NCBI RefSeq assembly: GCF_900129985.1
Contig: NZ_FQXN01000002.1
Coordinates: forward strand, 248,001-312,000
Reading direction: 5' to 3'
Origin: Thermosipho atlanticus DSM 15807
Lineage (GTDB): Bacteria > Thermotogota > Thermotogae > Thermotogales > Fervidobacteriaceae
Length of the DNA stretch: 64,000 nt
Part shown: piece by piece, positions 9,011-17,859 of the stretch
How positions within the stretch are numbered: position 1 is the first letter of the stretch
Layout of the letters: the number at the start of each line of letters is the position of its first letter
Translations under genes and position numbers: made by a program
The notes under the pieces: generated by a model
The model's input: the letters and a program-made list of their open reading frames with translations, nothing else
Databases searched by the model: none
What the model was told of the DNA's origin: nothing

Positions 9011-10099
9011 ATGATAAAGTATTTGTTAAAATTGGAAATTTTAAGATCTAAAGAAGCAACTTTTTGGTTTATTATTTTTCCAATACTCCTCACTTTCATA
9101 TTATCTTCCATTTTTGGAGAAATGGATAGAAATATAAGATTTAAAGTGGGTGTTATGGGGAATAGCACATTACTTGAAAATTTATTTGATGAACTTAGAG
9201 AAACAAAACAGTTTGAGATAAAACAGGTTCAAAATATTGATAAACTTTTAACTGGAGAATTAGACATAATTGTTAAAATTCCTAAAGATTTTGATTTTAA
9301 ATTTCACAAAGCATTTTTACTTTCAAAAACTACTTTATTCAAACCTATTAATTTGATAATTTACTATGTTTCCAATCGCGATGATTCTACAATAGCAAGA
9401 GATATATTTTATAATATTTTTTCTACCTTCGATATTGAATTTTATAAAAGAACGAATAATTGGAATGAAGTAAGTATAAAAGTAATTAAAAAAACAAAAG
9501 GTGATATCAGTTATTATGAATTTTTATTTCCTTCAATTATCGTTATGATAATAATGTCAGTTGCATTTTTTGGGTATACCAATGGTATAACAAATTTTAA
9601 AAGACAAGGAATATTAAAAAAAATTGCAAGTACTCCGTATTCTTTAAAAAGGTTTTATTTTTCTTATACATTGGTTTCAATAGTTCAAATCTTTTTTTCA
9701 CTTGTTATTTTCTTTATTTTCGAAAGTGTTGTTTATCACATAAATGTATTTGATAATTTCAGCAATACTCTTTTTTACACTTCGTTAGGAACAACAGTTT
9801 TTCTTTCTATTGGTTATTTTTTAGCCAATGTAATAAAAAATCCTGAGACAAATGTAGTTTTGGGAAATATTCTATTTCAAGTGTTCATGTTTGCAGGAGG
9901 ATTTTATTTTGATGTTAAAAATATAAAAATAATTGGACAGATTTCGAAGTATATTCCCTCAACTTATATTGTCGATGGTATAAGGAAATCTTTTGATTAT
10001 TCGCAATATGGTGACCATTTGACAATACCTGTATTATGGATTACAATTTTTTTATTTTTTTCTTTGATTTTTGGGGTTAAAGAAAATGAGAAAATTTAA
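9011..10099 (+). CDS. ABC-2 type permease (second of two)
   Basis: 362 aa. One N-terminal membrane segment (residues 18-36) is followed by a large extracytoplasmic domain to about residue 170, then five hydrophobic stretches and FSKYIPSTYIVDGIRKS-like spacing before the last one. This is the layout of ABC-2 permeases of the YhgE/NatB/DrrB type. It starts 4 nt after the ATPase stop and completes the exporter. Its stop codon overlaps the convergent RNase H stop inside TTTAAA, so there is no room for a terminator between the two units. Confidence 0.8.
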   Translation: MIKYLLKLEILRSKEATFWFIIFPILLTFILSSIFGEMDRNIRFKVGVMGNSTLLENLFDELRETKQFEIKQVQNIDKLLTGELDIIVKIPKDFDFKFHKAFLLSKTTLFKPINLIIYYVSNRDDSTIARDIFYNIFSTFDIEFYKRTNNWNEVSIKVIKKTKGDISYYEFLFPSIIVMIIMSVAFFGYTNGITNFKRQGILKKIASTPYSLKRFYFSYTLVSIVQIFFSLVIFFIFESVVYHINVFDNFSNTLFYTSLGTTVFLSIGYFLANVIKNPETNVVLGNILFQVFMFAGGFYFDVKNIKIIGQISKYIPSTYIVDGIRKSFDYSQYGDHLTIPVLWITIFLFFSLIFGVKENEKI

Positions 10100-10848
10100 A
10101 TTTCGATATCATATTTTACATGAGTTTTTTCATCTTCTATTGCTTTCTTAGCTAATTTATCTGCAAGATCGTTAAATCTTTCTCCTGTGTGTGCTTTTAC
10201 TTTTGTAAACGTTACATTTATAATTTTTGAGTACTTATCATATAAATTTTTATATTTTTTTGTCAATTCGGTTTTAGGTTTCCATCTTCCTACACTCCAC
10301 ATTTCAATTCCAGTATAATCGTAAAATATCTCAAGGTTATTTATCGTTTCATTTTTTGCATATTCAAGTGCTAAAAGTGTAGCAACAATTTCACCTGTTA
10401 CATTTCTGTGCTTTGCATATTTTGTGATGAATTTGTAATATTTTTCAATTCCACCTGTTTTAACTATGACTAGACCTGCTCCTATTTTTCCGGAACTTTT
10501 GTAACTACCATCAACGTAAGCCTTAGTTATTTCTTGGTTTATTGGAGATTTAAAATGGGAAAGAAATAAATTTGCAATTTGGTTATCAGTTGCTTGAAGG
10601 ATTTTTAGTTTTGTGGGTTCGAAATATTTGTTGTAGAAAAGTTGAATCTTTAAAGAGTGATTGTTTCTTTCAATAAAGTATATTTCTTGAAAAGAGAAAT
10701 GTTTTACACCAACAATTTTAAAACCAGATAATTTACTTCTGAGTTCCTCATAAATTTTTTTCAAATTTTCATTTTGAAAATCTAAATTTTTTTCAATTTT
10801 AAAATTACCAATTTTGTAATTTATATCAATCTTCGCTATTTCCAACAA
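10096..10848 (-). CDS. Ribonuclease HI family protein with N-terminal extension
   Basis: The C-terminal RNase H fold begins near residue 109. The four catalytic acids are visible as Asp113 (YVDGS), Glu153 (TGEIVA), Asp177 (YDYTG) and Asp227 (FNDLAD), with the conserved His220 in KAHTG. It should cleave RNA in RNA:DNA hybrids. The first 105 residues are an unrecognised, lysine-rich domain and not an obvious hybrid-binding (caulimovirus-type) module. It starts at tandem TTG codons, with GGGGG 7 nt ahead of the first. It is the last gene of the reverse aldo/keto reductase-M29 unit and overlaps the convergent permease by 4 nt. Confidence 0.85.
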   Translation of the reverse strand: MLEIAKIDINYKIGNFKIEKNLDFQNENLKKIYEELRSKLSGFKIVGVKHFSFQEIYFIERNNHSLKIQLFYNKYFEPTKLKILQATDNQIANLFLSHFKSPINQEITKAYVDGSYKSSGKIGAGLVIVKTGGIEKYYKFITKYAKHRNVTGEIVATLLALEYAKNETINNLEIFYDYTGIEMWSVGRWKPKTELTKKYKNLYDKYSKIINVTFTKVKAHTGERFNDLADKLAKKAIEDEKTHVKYDIEI

Positions 10849-10865
10849 TTAAGAACCCCCGAGAA

Positions 10866-10887
10866 ATGGGTGGCATATACCACCCAT
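10866..10887 (-). other. Intercistronic hairpin between aminopeptidase and RNase H genes
   Basis: ATGGGTGG (10866-10873) and CCACCCAT (10880-10887) form an 8-bp perfect stem with a 6-nt loop, overlapping the aminopeptidase stop. No U-tract follows in the reverse direction, so it looks more like an RNA-processing or attenuating stem than a full terminator. Confidence 0.5.
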
Positions 10888-12086
10888 CAAATTTTCCATC
10901 TGCCATTTTCCATAAGAGTGATTTTTTCACCGTTTTTAAATCCGGTAACTCTCATGTTTTCATTTCCTATCATAAAATCAACATGAGTTATACTTGTATT
11001 TAACCCAATATTTTTCAATTCTTCTTCACTCATTTTCTCTCCATTTTTTATACAACTTGTGTATGCCCGGCCAAATGCAAAATGAGAAGCGGCATTTTCA
11101 TCGAATAGTGTATTATAGAAAATAGTTTTCATTTGATATATTGGAGAATCAACTGAAACCAAAGCAACTTCACCTAATGAGGTGGCACCCTCGTCAGTTT
11201 CAAGAATGGTTTTCAACACTTCTTCTCCTATTTCAGCTTTATATTTTACAACCTTGCCGTTTTTGAATTCCAATTCAAACTTGTCAATTACATTTCCCGC
11301 ATATACAAGTGGCAAACTATTTCTTACTATTCCTTCTATTTGTTCCCTATGTGGTGCGGTAAAAATTTCTTCAGTGGGAATATTTGGTACAAAAGTTACA
11401 CCATCACTGTTTTTTTGTGACCCGGAAATCCAAATGTGATTTTTAGGAAGGCCTACTTTTAGATCTGTTCCTGGACCTTCATAATGCAGAAATTCAAATT
11501 GCATTTGGTTTAAAAAATTGGTGATTCTTTGTAATTTTTCAATATGTTCTTTCCAATTTTTTATTGGATCACCAAATATTCTTGATGCTTTTAAAATGTA
11601 TTCTAAGAGTTGCTCTTTAGTGTTATTTTTATTAAAGACTTTCAAAGCCCATTTTTCAGTAGGATAAGCCACTACACACCAACTAATTTCGTTAGACATA
11701 ATTCTCTTAGAAACTTCTTTCATTGCATTGTTTCTTGCCTTTTGGGCAATACCTATTCTTTTTGGGGGCACATCTTTTAAAACATCTGGATCTCCACCTG
11801 TTATACTAAGAAAACAAGCTTTTCTATTAATTAATTCTTCTGTGGCTTTTATTTCCCATTCTGGTATGTCTTTTAAGGCATCTTCCGGAGCCTTTTTGAG
11901 TTTAATTTTGTTAACAATTTCATCATTCCACTTAATATATACATTGTATGCTCCCATATCAAATGCAAGTTCTGTAATTGTTTCTACAAATTCACGAGCA
12001 TCAATTGGGGCTTTTATGAAAAGGATTTGATTTTTTTGAAGATTTACCCCAATTTTAAGAGCTACCTCTGCATATTCTTTTAACAT
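10887..12086 (-). CDS. M29 family metallo-aminopeptidase
   Basis: A 399-aa cytoplasmic thermophilic aminopeptidase (aminopeptidase T/AmpS/PepS family) removing N-terminal residues from peptides with a two-metal centre. Recognisable features are the N-terminus YAEVALKIGVNLQKNQILFI, the PHREQIEGIVRNS segment with a metal-ligand Glu, and the C-terminal DENAASHFAFGRAY and HVDFMIG segments with metal His/Asp residues. The start is ATG 12086, directly after GGAGGAGGAA; a longer frame to 12125 has no support. It lies one base from the aldo/keto reductase stop, so they are co-transcribed. Confidence 0.9.
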   Translation of the reverse strand: MLKEYAEVALKIGVNLQKNQILFIKAPIDAREFVETITELAFDMGAYNVYIKWNDEIVNKIKLKKAPEDALKDIPEWEIKATEELINRKACFLSITGGDPDVLKDVPPKRIGIAQKARNNAMKEVSKRIMSNEISWCVVAYPTEKWALKVFNKNNTKEQLLEYILKASRIFGDPIKNWKEHIEKLQRITNFLNQMQFEFLHYEGPGTDLKVGLPKNHIWISGSQKNSDGVTFVPNIPTEEIFTAPHREQIEGIVRNSLPLVYAGNVIDKFELEFKNGKVVKYKAEIGEEVLKTILETDEGATSLGEVALVSVDSPIYQMKTIFYNTLFDENAASHFAFGRAYTSCIKNGEKMSEEELKNIGLNTSITHVDFMIGNENMRVTGFKNGEKITLMENGRWKI

Positions 12087-12087
12087 T

Positions 12088-13050
12088 TTATTCCTCCTCC
12101 AATATTTTGTTGATCTCATCAGCAATATCTTTCGTTATTTTTTCCTTTATTTCAAGTGCTTTCAAATTTTCATGTAATTGTTCTAGTTTAGAAACTCCTA
12201 AAATTACGCTACTTACATGTGGATTCAAGAGACACCATGCAAGTGCAAGTTGGGAGAGTTTTGCATCCAGACTGTCTGCAATTTTTTGAATTTTTTGAAG
12301 TTTTACAAATGTTTGTTCACTCAATATTCCACTTTCTTCAAGGTGTTTTTTTAAGTTAGGAAATTTTGCAAGCCTTGAATCTTCAGGAATTCCGTTATTG
12401 TATTTTCCAGTTAGTACTCCAGAAGCAAGTGGACTCCATGTTGTAAGCCCCATTCCATATTTCTCATATATTGGTTGATATTCTTTTTCAACTCTTTTTC
12501 TTACCAACATGTTATATTGGGGTTGTTCAACTATAGGAGGAATACAATTAAGTTCTTTACAAGCTTTATGGGCGCTTTCCAATTGTTCAGCACTCCATTC
12601 AGAAGTTCCCCAATATAGAGCCAATCCGCTTCTTATAATATAGTCCATAGCAAGTACAGTCTCTTCAATAGGAGTTTCAGGATCTGGTCTATGACAATAC
12701 ACTATATCGACATAATTAAGTTGTAACCTTTTTAGTGAACCCCAAATACCTTCAATTAAATGCTTTCTTGAAAGTCCTCTATCATTTGGACCATTTCCTC
12801 CCCAAAAAATCTTAGTTGAAACAACGATATCGCTTCTCCTGAATTCTTTTAAAATTTCCCCAAGCATGGATTCAGCCATTCCATTTGCATATGCTTCAGC
12901 AGTATCAAAGAAGTTAATTCCATTTTTAAATGCTTCTCTAACTATTTCTTTTGCTCCTCCAATGTCAAGCTGATTGCCAAAAGTCACCCAAGAACCTAAT
13001 GAAAGTTCGCTTATTTTCAATCCCCACTTTCCTACTTTTCTATAGTTCAT
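12088..13050 (-). CDS. Aldo/keto reductase, voltage-gated K+ channel beta-subunit-like (AKR6-type)
   Basis: A 320-aa NADPH-dependent TIM-barrel oxidoreductase. Family landmarks are the N-terminus YRKVGKWGLKISELSLGSW, FFDTAEAYANGMAE (catalytic Asp and Tyr), the Lys in VVSTKIFWGG, YVDIVYCHRPDPETP, and SSVILGVSKLEQLHENL for cofactor binding. The sequence is closest to the Kv-beta-like subgroup, whose bacterial members reduce aldehydes. ATG 13050 follows AAGGAGGTGA; an upstream in-frame start at 13140 is unsupported. It is first gene of a reverse unit and is divergent from the MATE gene. Substrate is unknown. Confidence 0.88.
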   Translation of the reverse strand: MNYRKVGKWGLKISELSLGSWVTFGNQLDIGGAKEIVREAFKNGINFFDTAEAYANGMAESMLGEILKEFRRSDIVVSTKIFWGGNGPNDRGLSRKHLIEGIWGSLKRLQLNYVDIVYCHRPDPETPIEETVLAMDYIIRSGLALYWGTSEWSAEQLESAHKACKELNCIPPIVEQPQYNMLVRKRVEKEYQPIYEKYGMGLTTWSPLASGVLTGKYNNGIPEDSRLAKFPNLKKHLEESGILSEQTFVKLQKIQKIADSLDAKLSQLALAWCLLNPHVSSVILGVSKLEQLHENLKALEIKEKITKDIADEINKILEEE

Positions 13051-13085
13051 AATTTCACCTCCTTCTTTTATTATATCACAAAATG

Positions 13086-13094
13086 TGGTAAAAT
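13086..13094 (+). promoter_or_regulatory. Extended -10 promoter for the MATE gene
   Basis: TGGTAAAAT (TG-n-TAAAAT). It lies within a 16-nt block, AAAATGTGGTAAAATA, that recurs exactly upstream of thiI at 21900-21915. A reverse-strand TATAAT (13070-13075) for the aldo/keto reductase lies alongside, so the intergenic space holds divergent promoters. Confidence 0.55.
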
Positions 13095-13130
13095 AGTTAG
13101 TAAAGCGAAAGATTTTTCGGAGGGATGACA

Positions 13131-14492
13131 TTGGATTCAAAAAACAGGATTGATGTGCTTAGTAGGGGAATTTTCTCGTCTTTATTTTTATTAAGTTGGC
13201 CAATAATAATTTCAAATCTTATGCAAACTTTATACAATGCTGTCGACGCTTATTTTTTAGGTAAGTTAGGAAAAATAGAATTTTCGGCTCCAACAATTGT
13301 TTGGCCTCTTATTTTTGTTTTTATTTCTCTATCTATAGGTTTTACACAAGCGGGTGTTACGCTCGTTGCTCAGTATACTGGAGCCAAAAACAATGAAAAT
13401 GCAAGAAAATCTGCTGGTCAAGTTTTACTAATATCAAGTATTTTAGGAATTGTACTTTCCTTAATTGGAATTATTATTTCGAAACCTGTTATTTCATTGA
13501 TAGCTGGTAATGAAAGCAAAGAGGTTGTAAAATATGCGGTTTCTTATTTTAATTTAATTATGTTAGGATTGCCATTTGCATTTGTTTTTAACTCAGTTTC
13601 TGCAATTTTAAGAGGGTGGGGCGACTCGAAATTTACAATGAATATAATGTTAATTTCAACTATTTTAAATATAATATTGGATCCATTATTGATTTTTGGC
13701 TTTAGTTCTTTACCAGCATTAGGGGTAAAAGGAGCAGCAATTGCTACCACTACTTCAAGGATTGTTGCTGCTGTGATTTCAATAAATCATTTGTTTACTG
13801 GGAAGAGAGGTTTTAAAATTGCTTTGAAGTGCTTAAAACCCGATTTTAGATTAATAAAAAAAGTTTTTAGGATAGGACTTCCTGGTTCAGTAAGTATGAC
13901 TTTTACATCTTTGGGTTTTGTTGTAATTATGCGATTTGTTTCTAGTTTTGGGCCAACTGTGGTTAGCGCATATGGAGTGGGGAATAGAATAATAAATTTT
14001 ATTACTATGATTTCGTTTGGAATTGGGAGTTCAGTTACAACTATGATTGGACAGTTTTTAGGTGCCAATGACATAAAAAACGCTGAAAAAACAGTAAAAA
14101 TTGCATTTGTTACTAATTTTTTGATTGTTTTATCTTTAAGTACACTAACTTTTCTGTTCGGTGGAAACCTTACTAAGTTTTTTATAAACGATTCAGAAGT
14201 AATTCAGGTCGGTTATTTGTTCTTTAAATATGTTTCATTTTCTTTGCCGTTTTTTACATCGATGACTGTATTTACGAATACTTTGATAGGTGCTGGAAGA
14301 ACAGAACTATCAATGATAGTTGATATAACAAGACTTTGGGGTATCAGAGTGCCTTTAATTGCAATATTTTCTTCGCGTTTTGGTTTTAAAGGATTATTTT
14401 TTGCTATGATAATAAGTAATATATTAGCTTTAATTTTAGCATGGTTATTTGTGAAATTTGGAAATTGGAAAAAATCAATTGTACATAGCTAA
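13131..14492 (+). CDS. MATE family multidrug/Na+ (H+) antiporter
   Basis: About 12 membrane segments over 453 aa. The two homologous halves typical of MATE/NorM exporters both carry the family pattern (ADAYFLGKLG near residue 35; VSAYGVGNRI near 280). It exports cationic compounds against ion gradients. The start is ambiguous: ATG 13125 abuts the Shine-Dalgarno CGGAGGG, whereas TTG 13131 sits exactly 7 nt after GGAGG and is therefore preferred. It is followed at 12 nt by oligoendopeptidase F on the same strand. Substrate cannot be inferred. Confidence 0.88.
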   Translation: MDSKNRIDVLSRGIFSSLFLLSWPIIISNLMQTLYNAVDAYFLGKLGKIEFSAPTIVWPLIFVFISLSIGFTQAGVTLVAQYTGAKNNENARKSAGQVLLISSILGIVLSLIGIIISKPVISLIAGNESKEVVKYAVSYFNLIMLGLPFAFVFNSVSAILRGWGDSKFTMNIMLISTILNIILDPLLIFGFSSLPALGVKGAAIATTTSRIVAAVISINHLFTGKRGFKIALKCLKPDFRLIKKVFRIGLPGSVSMTFTSLGFVVIMRFVSSFGPTVVSAYGVGNRIINFITMISFGIGSSVTTMIGQFLGANDIKNAEKTVKIAFVTNFLIVLSLSTLTFLFGGNLTKFFINDSEVIQVGYLFFKYVSFSLPFFTSMTVFTNTLIGAGRTELSMIVDITRLWGIRVPLIAIFSSRFGFKGLFFAMIISNILALILAWLFVKFGNWKKSIVHS

Positions 14493-14504
14493 GGAGGGAT
14501 TTAG

Positions 14505-16220
14505 ATGATTTTTACGAGTGAGAAGGTTGTAAAAAAAGAAAGAAAGTACTTTAAGGATTTGGATCCAACAAATGCTGAAGATATTGTTGCAAAGTTAAAT
14601 GAGCTTATAGACACACCCATAAATGATGAGAAAGATATCATTGAAATTGTTGAGAAGTTTACGGAATTAGCTGATGCAGTCTCTGAAGAGATGGGGTGGA
14701 GATACATAAATATGACAAGATTTGCAGATAAAAAAGAGTTTGCGGATAAATTCAACAGTTATTTTGCAAATGTTGTTTCGAAAGTTAGACCATATTCTTT
14801 TAAGCTTGAAAAGAAAATATATGATTCGCCCCTTTCGAAAAATTTATCAGAAAAATACCAGCACATGATGAATATAATTTCTAGGAATATTGAAATGTTC
14901 AGAGAAGAAAATATTCCTTTGCAGGTGGAGGAAAGAAAAATATCAAACAAATATGGTGCAATTTTTGGTTCCATCACAGTAAAATTTGAAGGTAAAGAGA
15001 AAACTTTACAACAACTTCTGCCATATTTGAAATCACCGGATAGAGATATCAGAGAAAGAGCCTGGAGAAAAAGATTTGAGGGTATCCTTGCAAAAAAAGA
15101 AGAGTTTAACAAAATTTTTGATGAGTTAAAGGAGCTTAGAATTAAACAGGCTAAGAATGCTGGTTTTGATAATTACAGAGATTATATGCATAATCTCAAG
15201 GGAAGAACCGAATATTCCGTAAAAGATGTAATAGCTTTTCATGACGCTGTTGAAAAAAAAGTAATGCCATTTTTTAAAGAAAGAATGGAAAAACGGGCGA
15301 AAAAATTAGGTATAGTTACGGTGAGACCATGGGATAGAGCAGTTGATGCAGATGGGAAAGTTTTAAAACCTTTTGAAACTATCGATGAATTTATAAATAA
15401 AGCAATAAAAATATTAGGTAAAGTGAAACCAATTTTTGGAGAACGCCTCGAAATGATGAAAAATTCTGGTTTGTTAGATTTAGAAAATAGAAAAGGAAAA
15501 GCTCCTGGAGGATATAACTATACACTACCTGAAACTGGTGCACCATTTATTTTTATGAATGCAACAGGCCAAAGTGGTGATGTAAGAACTTTATTACATG
15601 AATCAGGGCATGCAATGCATACTTTCGAAACAGTTAATATACCAATTATGTATTATAGACCTTCAAGATCGGAGATCAATGAGTTAGCTTCAATGAGCAT
15701 GGAACTTTTGACACTTCACTATTGGCAAGAGTATTATCCAGATAGTGAAGACTTCAAAAAAGCAATGATTGAAGAGTTAGAAAATGCAGTTTTATTTTTA
15801 CCATGGTGTATGACTGTGGATGCATTTCAACAATGGATTTATACTCATCCAGAACATACACCAGAAGAAAGGGCAGAGTATTTTGGAAAGCTTATGGACA
15901 GATTTAATCAAGGGGTTGATTGGACAGGGTTAGAAGAAGAAAAAAGATATAGATGGTTGTTCCAACTCCATATTTTTCAAGCTCCATTTTATTATATTGA
16001 ATATGGTATTGCTCAGTTGGGGGCATTAGCTATATACAAAAATTATTTAGAAAATCCACAAAAAACAATAGAAAATTATATCAACTTTTTAAAAGAAGGA
16101 TATAAAGCACCTATAGATAAAATTTATGAAATTGCCGGTATTAAGTTAGATTTTTCCGAAACTTATATTGGCGAAATAGTAGATTTTGTTAAAGAACGTT
16201 TGAATGAACTTGAAAAATGA
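14505..16220 (+). CDS. pepF: Oligoendopeptidase F-type M3 metallopeptidase
   Basis: Zinc peptidase of the M3B family, cleaving short peptides in the cytoplasm. The HEXXH motif is HESGHAMH at residues 365-372, and the third ligand Glu lies in the downstream helix with EINELASMSMELL. The 571-aa length fits the group. The ATG follows AAGGAGGG well. It lies just behind the MATE gene and is probably co-transcribed with it. A terminator follows. Substrate range (6-20 residue peptides) is known from the family, not from this sequence. Confidence 0.92.
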   Translation: MIFTSEKVVKKERKYFKDLDPTNAEDIVAKLNELIDTPINDEKDIIEIVEKFTELADAVSEEMGWRYINMTRFADKKEFADKFNSYFANVVSKVRPYSFKLEKKIYDSPLSKNLSEKYQHMMNIISRNIEMFREENIPLQVEERKISNKYGAIFGSITVKFEGKEKTLQQLLPYLKSPDRDIRERAWRKRFEGILAKKEEFNKIFDELKELRIKQAKNAGFDNYRDYMHNLKGRTEYSVKDVIAFHDAVEKKVMPFFKERMEKRAKKLGIVTVRPWDRAVDADGKVLKPFETIDEFINKAIKILGKVKPIFGERLEMMKNSGLLDLENRKGKAPGGYNYTLPETGAPFIFMNATGQSGDVRTLLHESGHAMHTFETVNIPIMYYRPSRSEINELASMSMELLTLHYWQEYYPDSEDFKKAMIEELENAVLFLPWCMTVDAFQQWIYTHPEHTPEERAEYFGKLMDRFNQGVDWTGLEEEKRYRWLFQLHIFQAPFYYIEYGIAQLGALAIYKNYLENPQKTIENYINFLKEGYKAPIDKIYEIAGIKLDFSETYIGEIVDFVKERLNELEK

Positions 16221-16257
16221 GTGTGAGAAAAATCAGTATAATAAGGATTTTATAGTT

Positions 16258-16290
16258 AACAGGCTCTTAAAAGGGCCTGTTTTTCTTTTT
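16258..16290 (+). terminator. Terminator after oligoendopeptidase F
   Basis: AACAGGC (16258-16264) pairs with GCCTGTT (16275-16281), followed by a T-rich tail. It ends the MATE-pepF unit. Confidence 0.85.
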
Positions 16291-16295
16291 ATGAA

Positions 16296-16323
16296 TTGAA
16301 TTTTTTGAATTTAAAGATATAAT
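16296..16323 (+). promoter_or_regulatory. Promoter for the dihydrolipoamide dehydrogenase gene
   Basis: TTGAAT (-35, 16296-16301), 16-bp spacer, TATAAT (-10, 16318-16323), 38 nt before the ATG. It lies directly after a terminator, so this is a monocistronic unit. Confidence 0.65.
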
Positions 16324-16360
16324 AATGTTGAAGAATAAATTTGAAATGAGGTGATATAAA

Positions 16361-17722
16361 ATGTATGATGTTGTAATAATTGGTGGAGGTCCTGGAGGAT
16401 ATGTTGCAGCAATTAGGTTATCTCAATTAGGGAAGAAGGTTGCGTTAATAGAAAAAGAAAATTTAGGAGGAACGTGTACAAATAAAGGTTGTATTCCTAC
16501 AAAAGCCATGCTAGCAGCTGCACATTTATATACTGAAATTAATTCAAAAGCAAAAAAGTTTGGTATTTCGGTAGAAAACGTTTCATATGATTTGACAAGT
16601 ATTATGAAGCATACCAATAAATCTATTACTATGTCGAGAAAAGGAATCGAATTTTTAATGAAGAAAAATAAAATAGATGTCTTTAAAGGAACAGGAATCA
16701 TCGAAGATAAAAATCATGTGAGAATTAAAGAAACTGACGAAACTATAGAGGGTAAATATTTAATTTTAGCTCATGGTTCTACCCCTACAATTTTTTCGCC
16801 ATTTGACAAAGTAGAAGGAATTTGGACGAGTGATGATGTTTTTAAGATGAAAAAATTGCCGGAGGATATTTTAGTTATAGGCGGTGGAGTTATAGGAGTA
16901 GAATTCTCAACATTTTTTTCATCGTTGGGAAAGAAGGTAATACTTGTGGAGTTAGAGGAACATATTTTACCATTTGAAGATAATGATGTTGCAGAAGTTA
17001 TAAGAAAGTCATTGGTTAAAAAAGGAGTTCAAGTTTTGGAAAAAACAAAAGTAACTGATATTAAAAAAGAAAATGAGAGATATAAAGTGATTGTTCAAAA
17101 TGAAAAAGAATTAATAGAATTATCTGTGGAAAAAATATTATTAGCTGTTGGAAGAAAGCCCAATATACCAGAAGATGTTAGAAAATTAGGTGTGGAAATA
17201 AAGAGAGGAGTTGTAACAGATAATAAGATGAGAACAAATATAGAAAATGTTTATGCAATTGGTGATGTTCGAGGACAGATAATGTTAGCACATGTTGCAA
17301 TGTTTGAAGGAATTGTTGCAGCGCATAATATAGCCGGTGAAGAAAAAGTTATGGATTATAATGCTGTGCCATCGATAATTTTTTCAAATCCTGAAGTTGC
17401 TTCTACAGGTTTGAAAGAAAAAGATGTTGATCCTGAGAAAGTTATTATTGGAAAATTTCCAGTTTCGGCAAATGGAAGAGCGAGAACTATGGAAGAACGA
17501 GAAGGCTTTGTAAAGGTAATTGCTGAAAAAGGTACAGGAAAAATAGTTGGAATTAGTATTGTTTCACCTTCGGCTACAGATATGATAATGGAAGGGGTAA
17601 TAGCTGTTAAGCATGGATTGACTATAGAAGAACTTGCAAGTGCAATCCATCCGCATCCAACTTTGACAGAAACTATTTTGGGTGCTATTGAAACTGCAGA
17701 AGGTATGGGAATTCATATTTAA
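16361..17722 (+). CDS. lpdA: Dihydrolipoamide dehydrogenase-like pyridine nucleotide-disulfide oxidoreductase
   Basis: A 453-aa FAD enzyme. It has the N-terminal FAD motif GGGPGGYVAAIRL, the redox disulfide Cys39-Cys44 (GGTCTNKGCIPTK), the NAD motif VIGGGVIGVEFSTFFSSLG, the second FAD motif NVYAIGDV, and the C-terminal His-Glu pair in HPHPTLTE. It oxidises dihydrolipoamide with NAD+. No lipoyl E2 or glycine-cleavage gene occurs in the window, and the gene is flanked by terminators on both sides. It could serve a distant glycine cleavage system or another disulfide substrate. Confidence 0.88.
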   Translation: MYDVVIIGGGPGGYVAAIRLSQLGKKVALIEKENLGGTCTNKGCIPTKAMLAAAHLYTEINSKAKKFGISVENVSYDLTSIMKHTNKSITMSRKGIEFLMKKNKIDVFKGTGIIEDKNHVRIKETDETIEGKYLILAHGSTPTIFSPFDKVEGIWTSDDVFKMKKLPEDILVIGGGVIGVEFSTFFSSLGKKVILVELEEHILPFEDNDVAEVIRKSLVKKGVQVLEKTKVTDIKKENERYKVIVQNEKELIELSVEKILLAVGRKPNIPEDVRKLGVEIKRGVVTDNKMRTNIENVYAIGDVRGQIMLAHVAMFEGIVAAHNIAGEEKVMDYNAVPSIIFSNPEVASTGLKEKDVDPEKVIIGKFPVSANGRARTMEEREGFVKVIAEKGTGKIVGISIVSPSATDMIMEGVIAVKHGLTIEELASAIHPHPTLTETILGAIETAEGMGIHI

Positions 17723-17748
17723 TAGATTTATTAAGCATAAAATATATT

Positions 17749-17777
17749 AAGTGGCTCTATTGAGCCACTTTTTTATT
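17749..17777 (+). terminator. Terminator after lpdA
   Basis: A perfect 9-bp stem, AAGTGGCTC (17749-17757) and GAGCCACTT (17762-17770), with loop TATT and a following T-run. Confidence 0.9.
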
Positions 17778-17784
17778 TTATATG

Positions 17785-17813
17785 TTGACTGAGAAAATGA
17801 TTTGATATAAAAT
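17785..17813 (+). promoter_or_regulatory. Promoter of the marR-ABC exporter operon
   Basis: TTGACT (17785-17790), 17-bp spacer, TAAAAT (17808-17813). It lies 47 nt before the MarR start. Confidence 0.75.
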
Positions 17814-17830
17814 AGTTATACATCAAACTA

Positions 17831-17842
17831 TTAGACGTTTAA
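17831..17842 (+). promoter_or_regulatory. Candidate MarR operator
   Basis: TTAGACGTTTAA is an imperfect 12-bp palindrome (one mismatched pair) in the leader just downstream of the start point, where an autorepressor of the MarR family would be expected. Assignment is by position and symmetry only. Confidence 0.35.
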
Positions 17843-17859
17843 GAATAGGAGGTAAAAAT

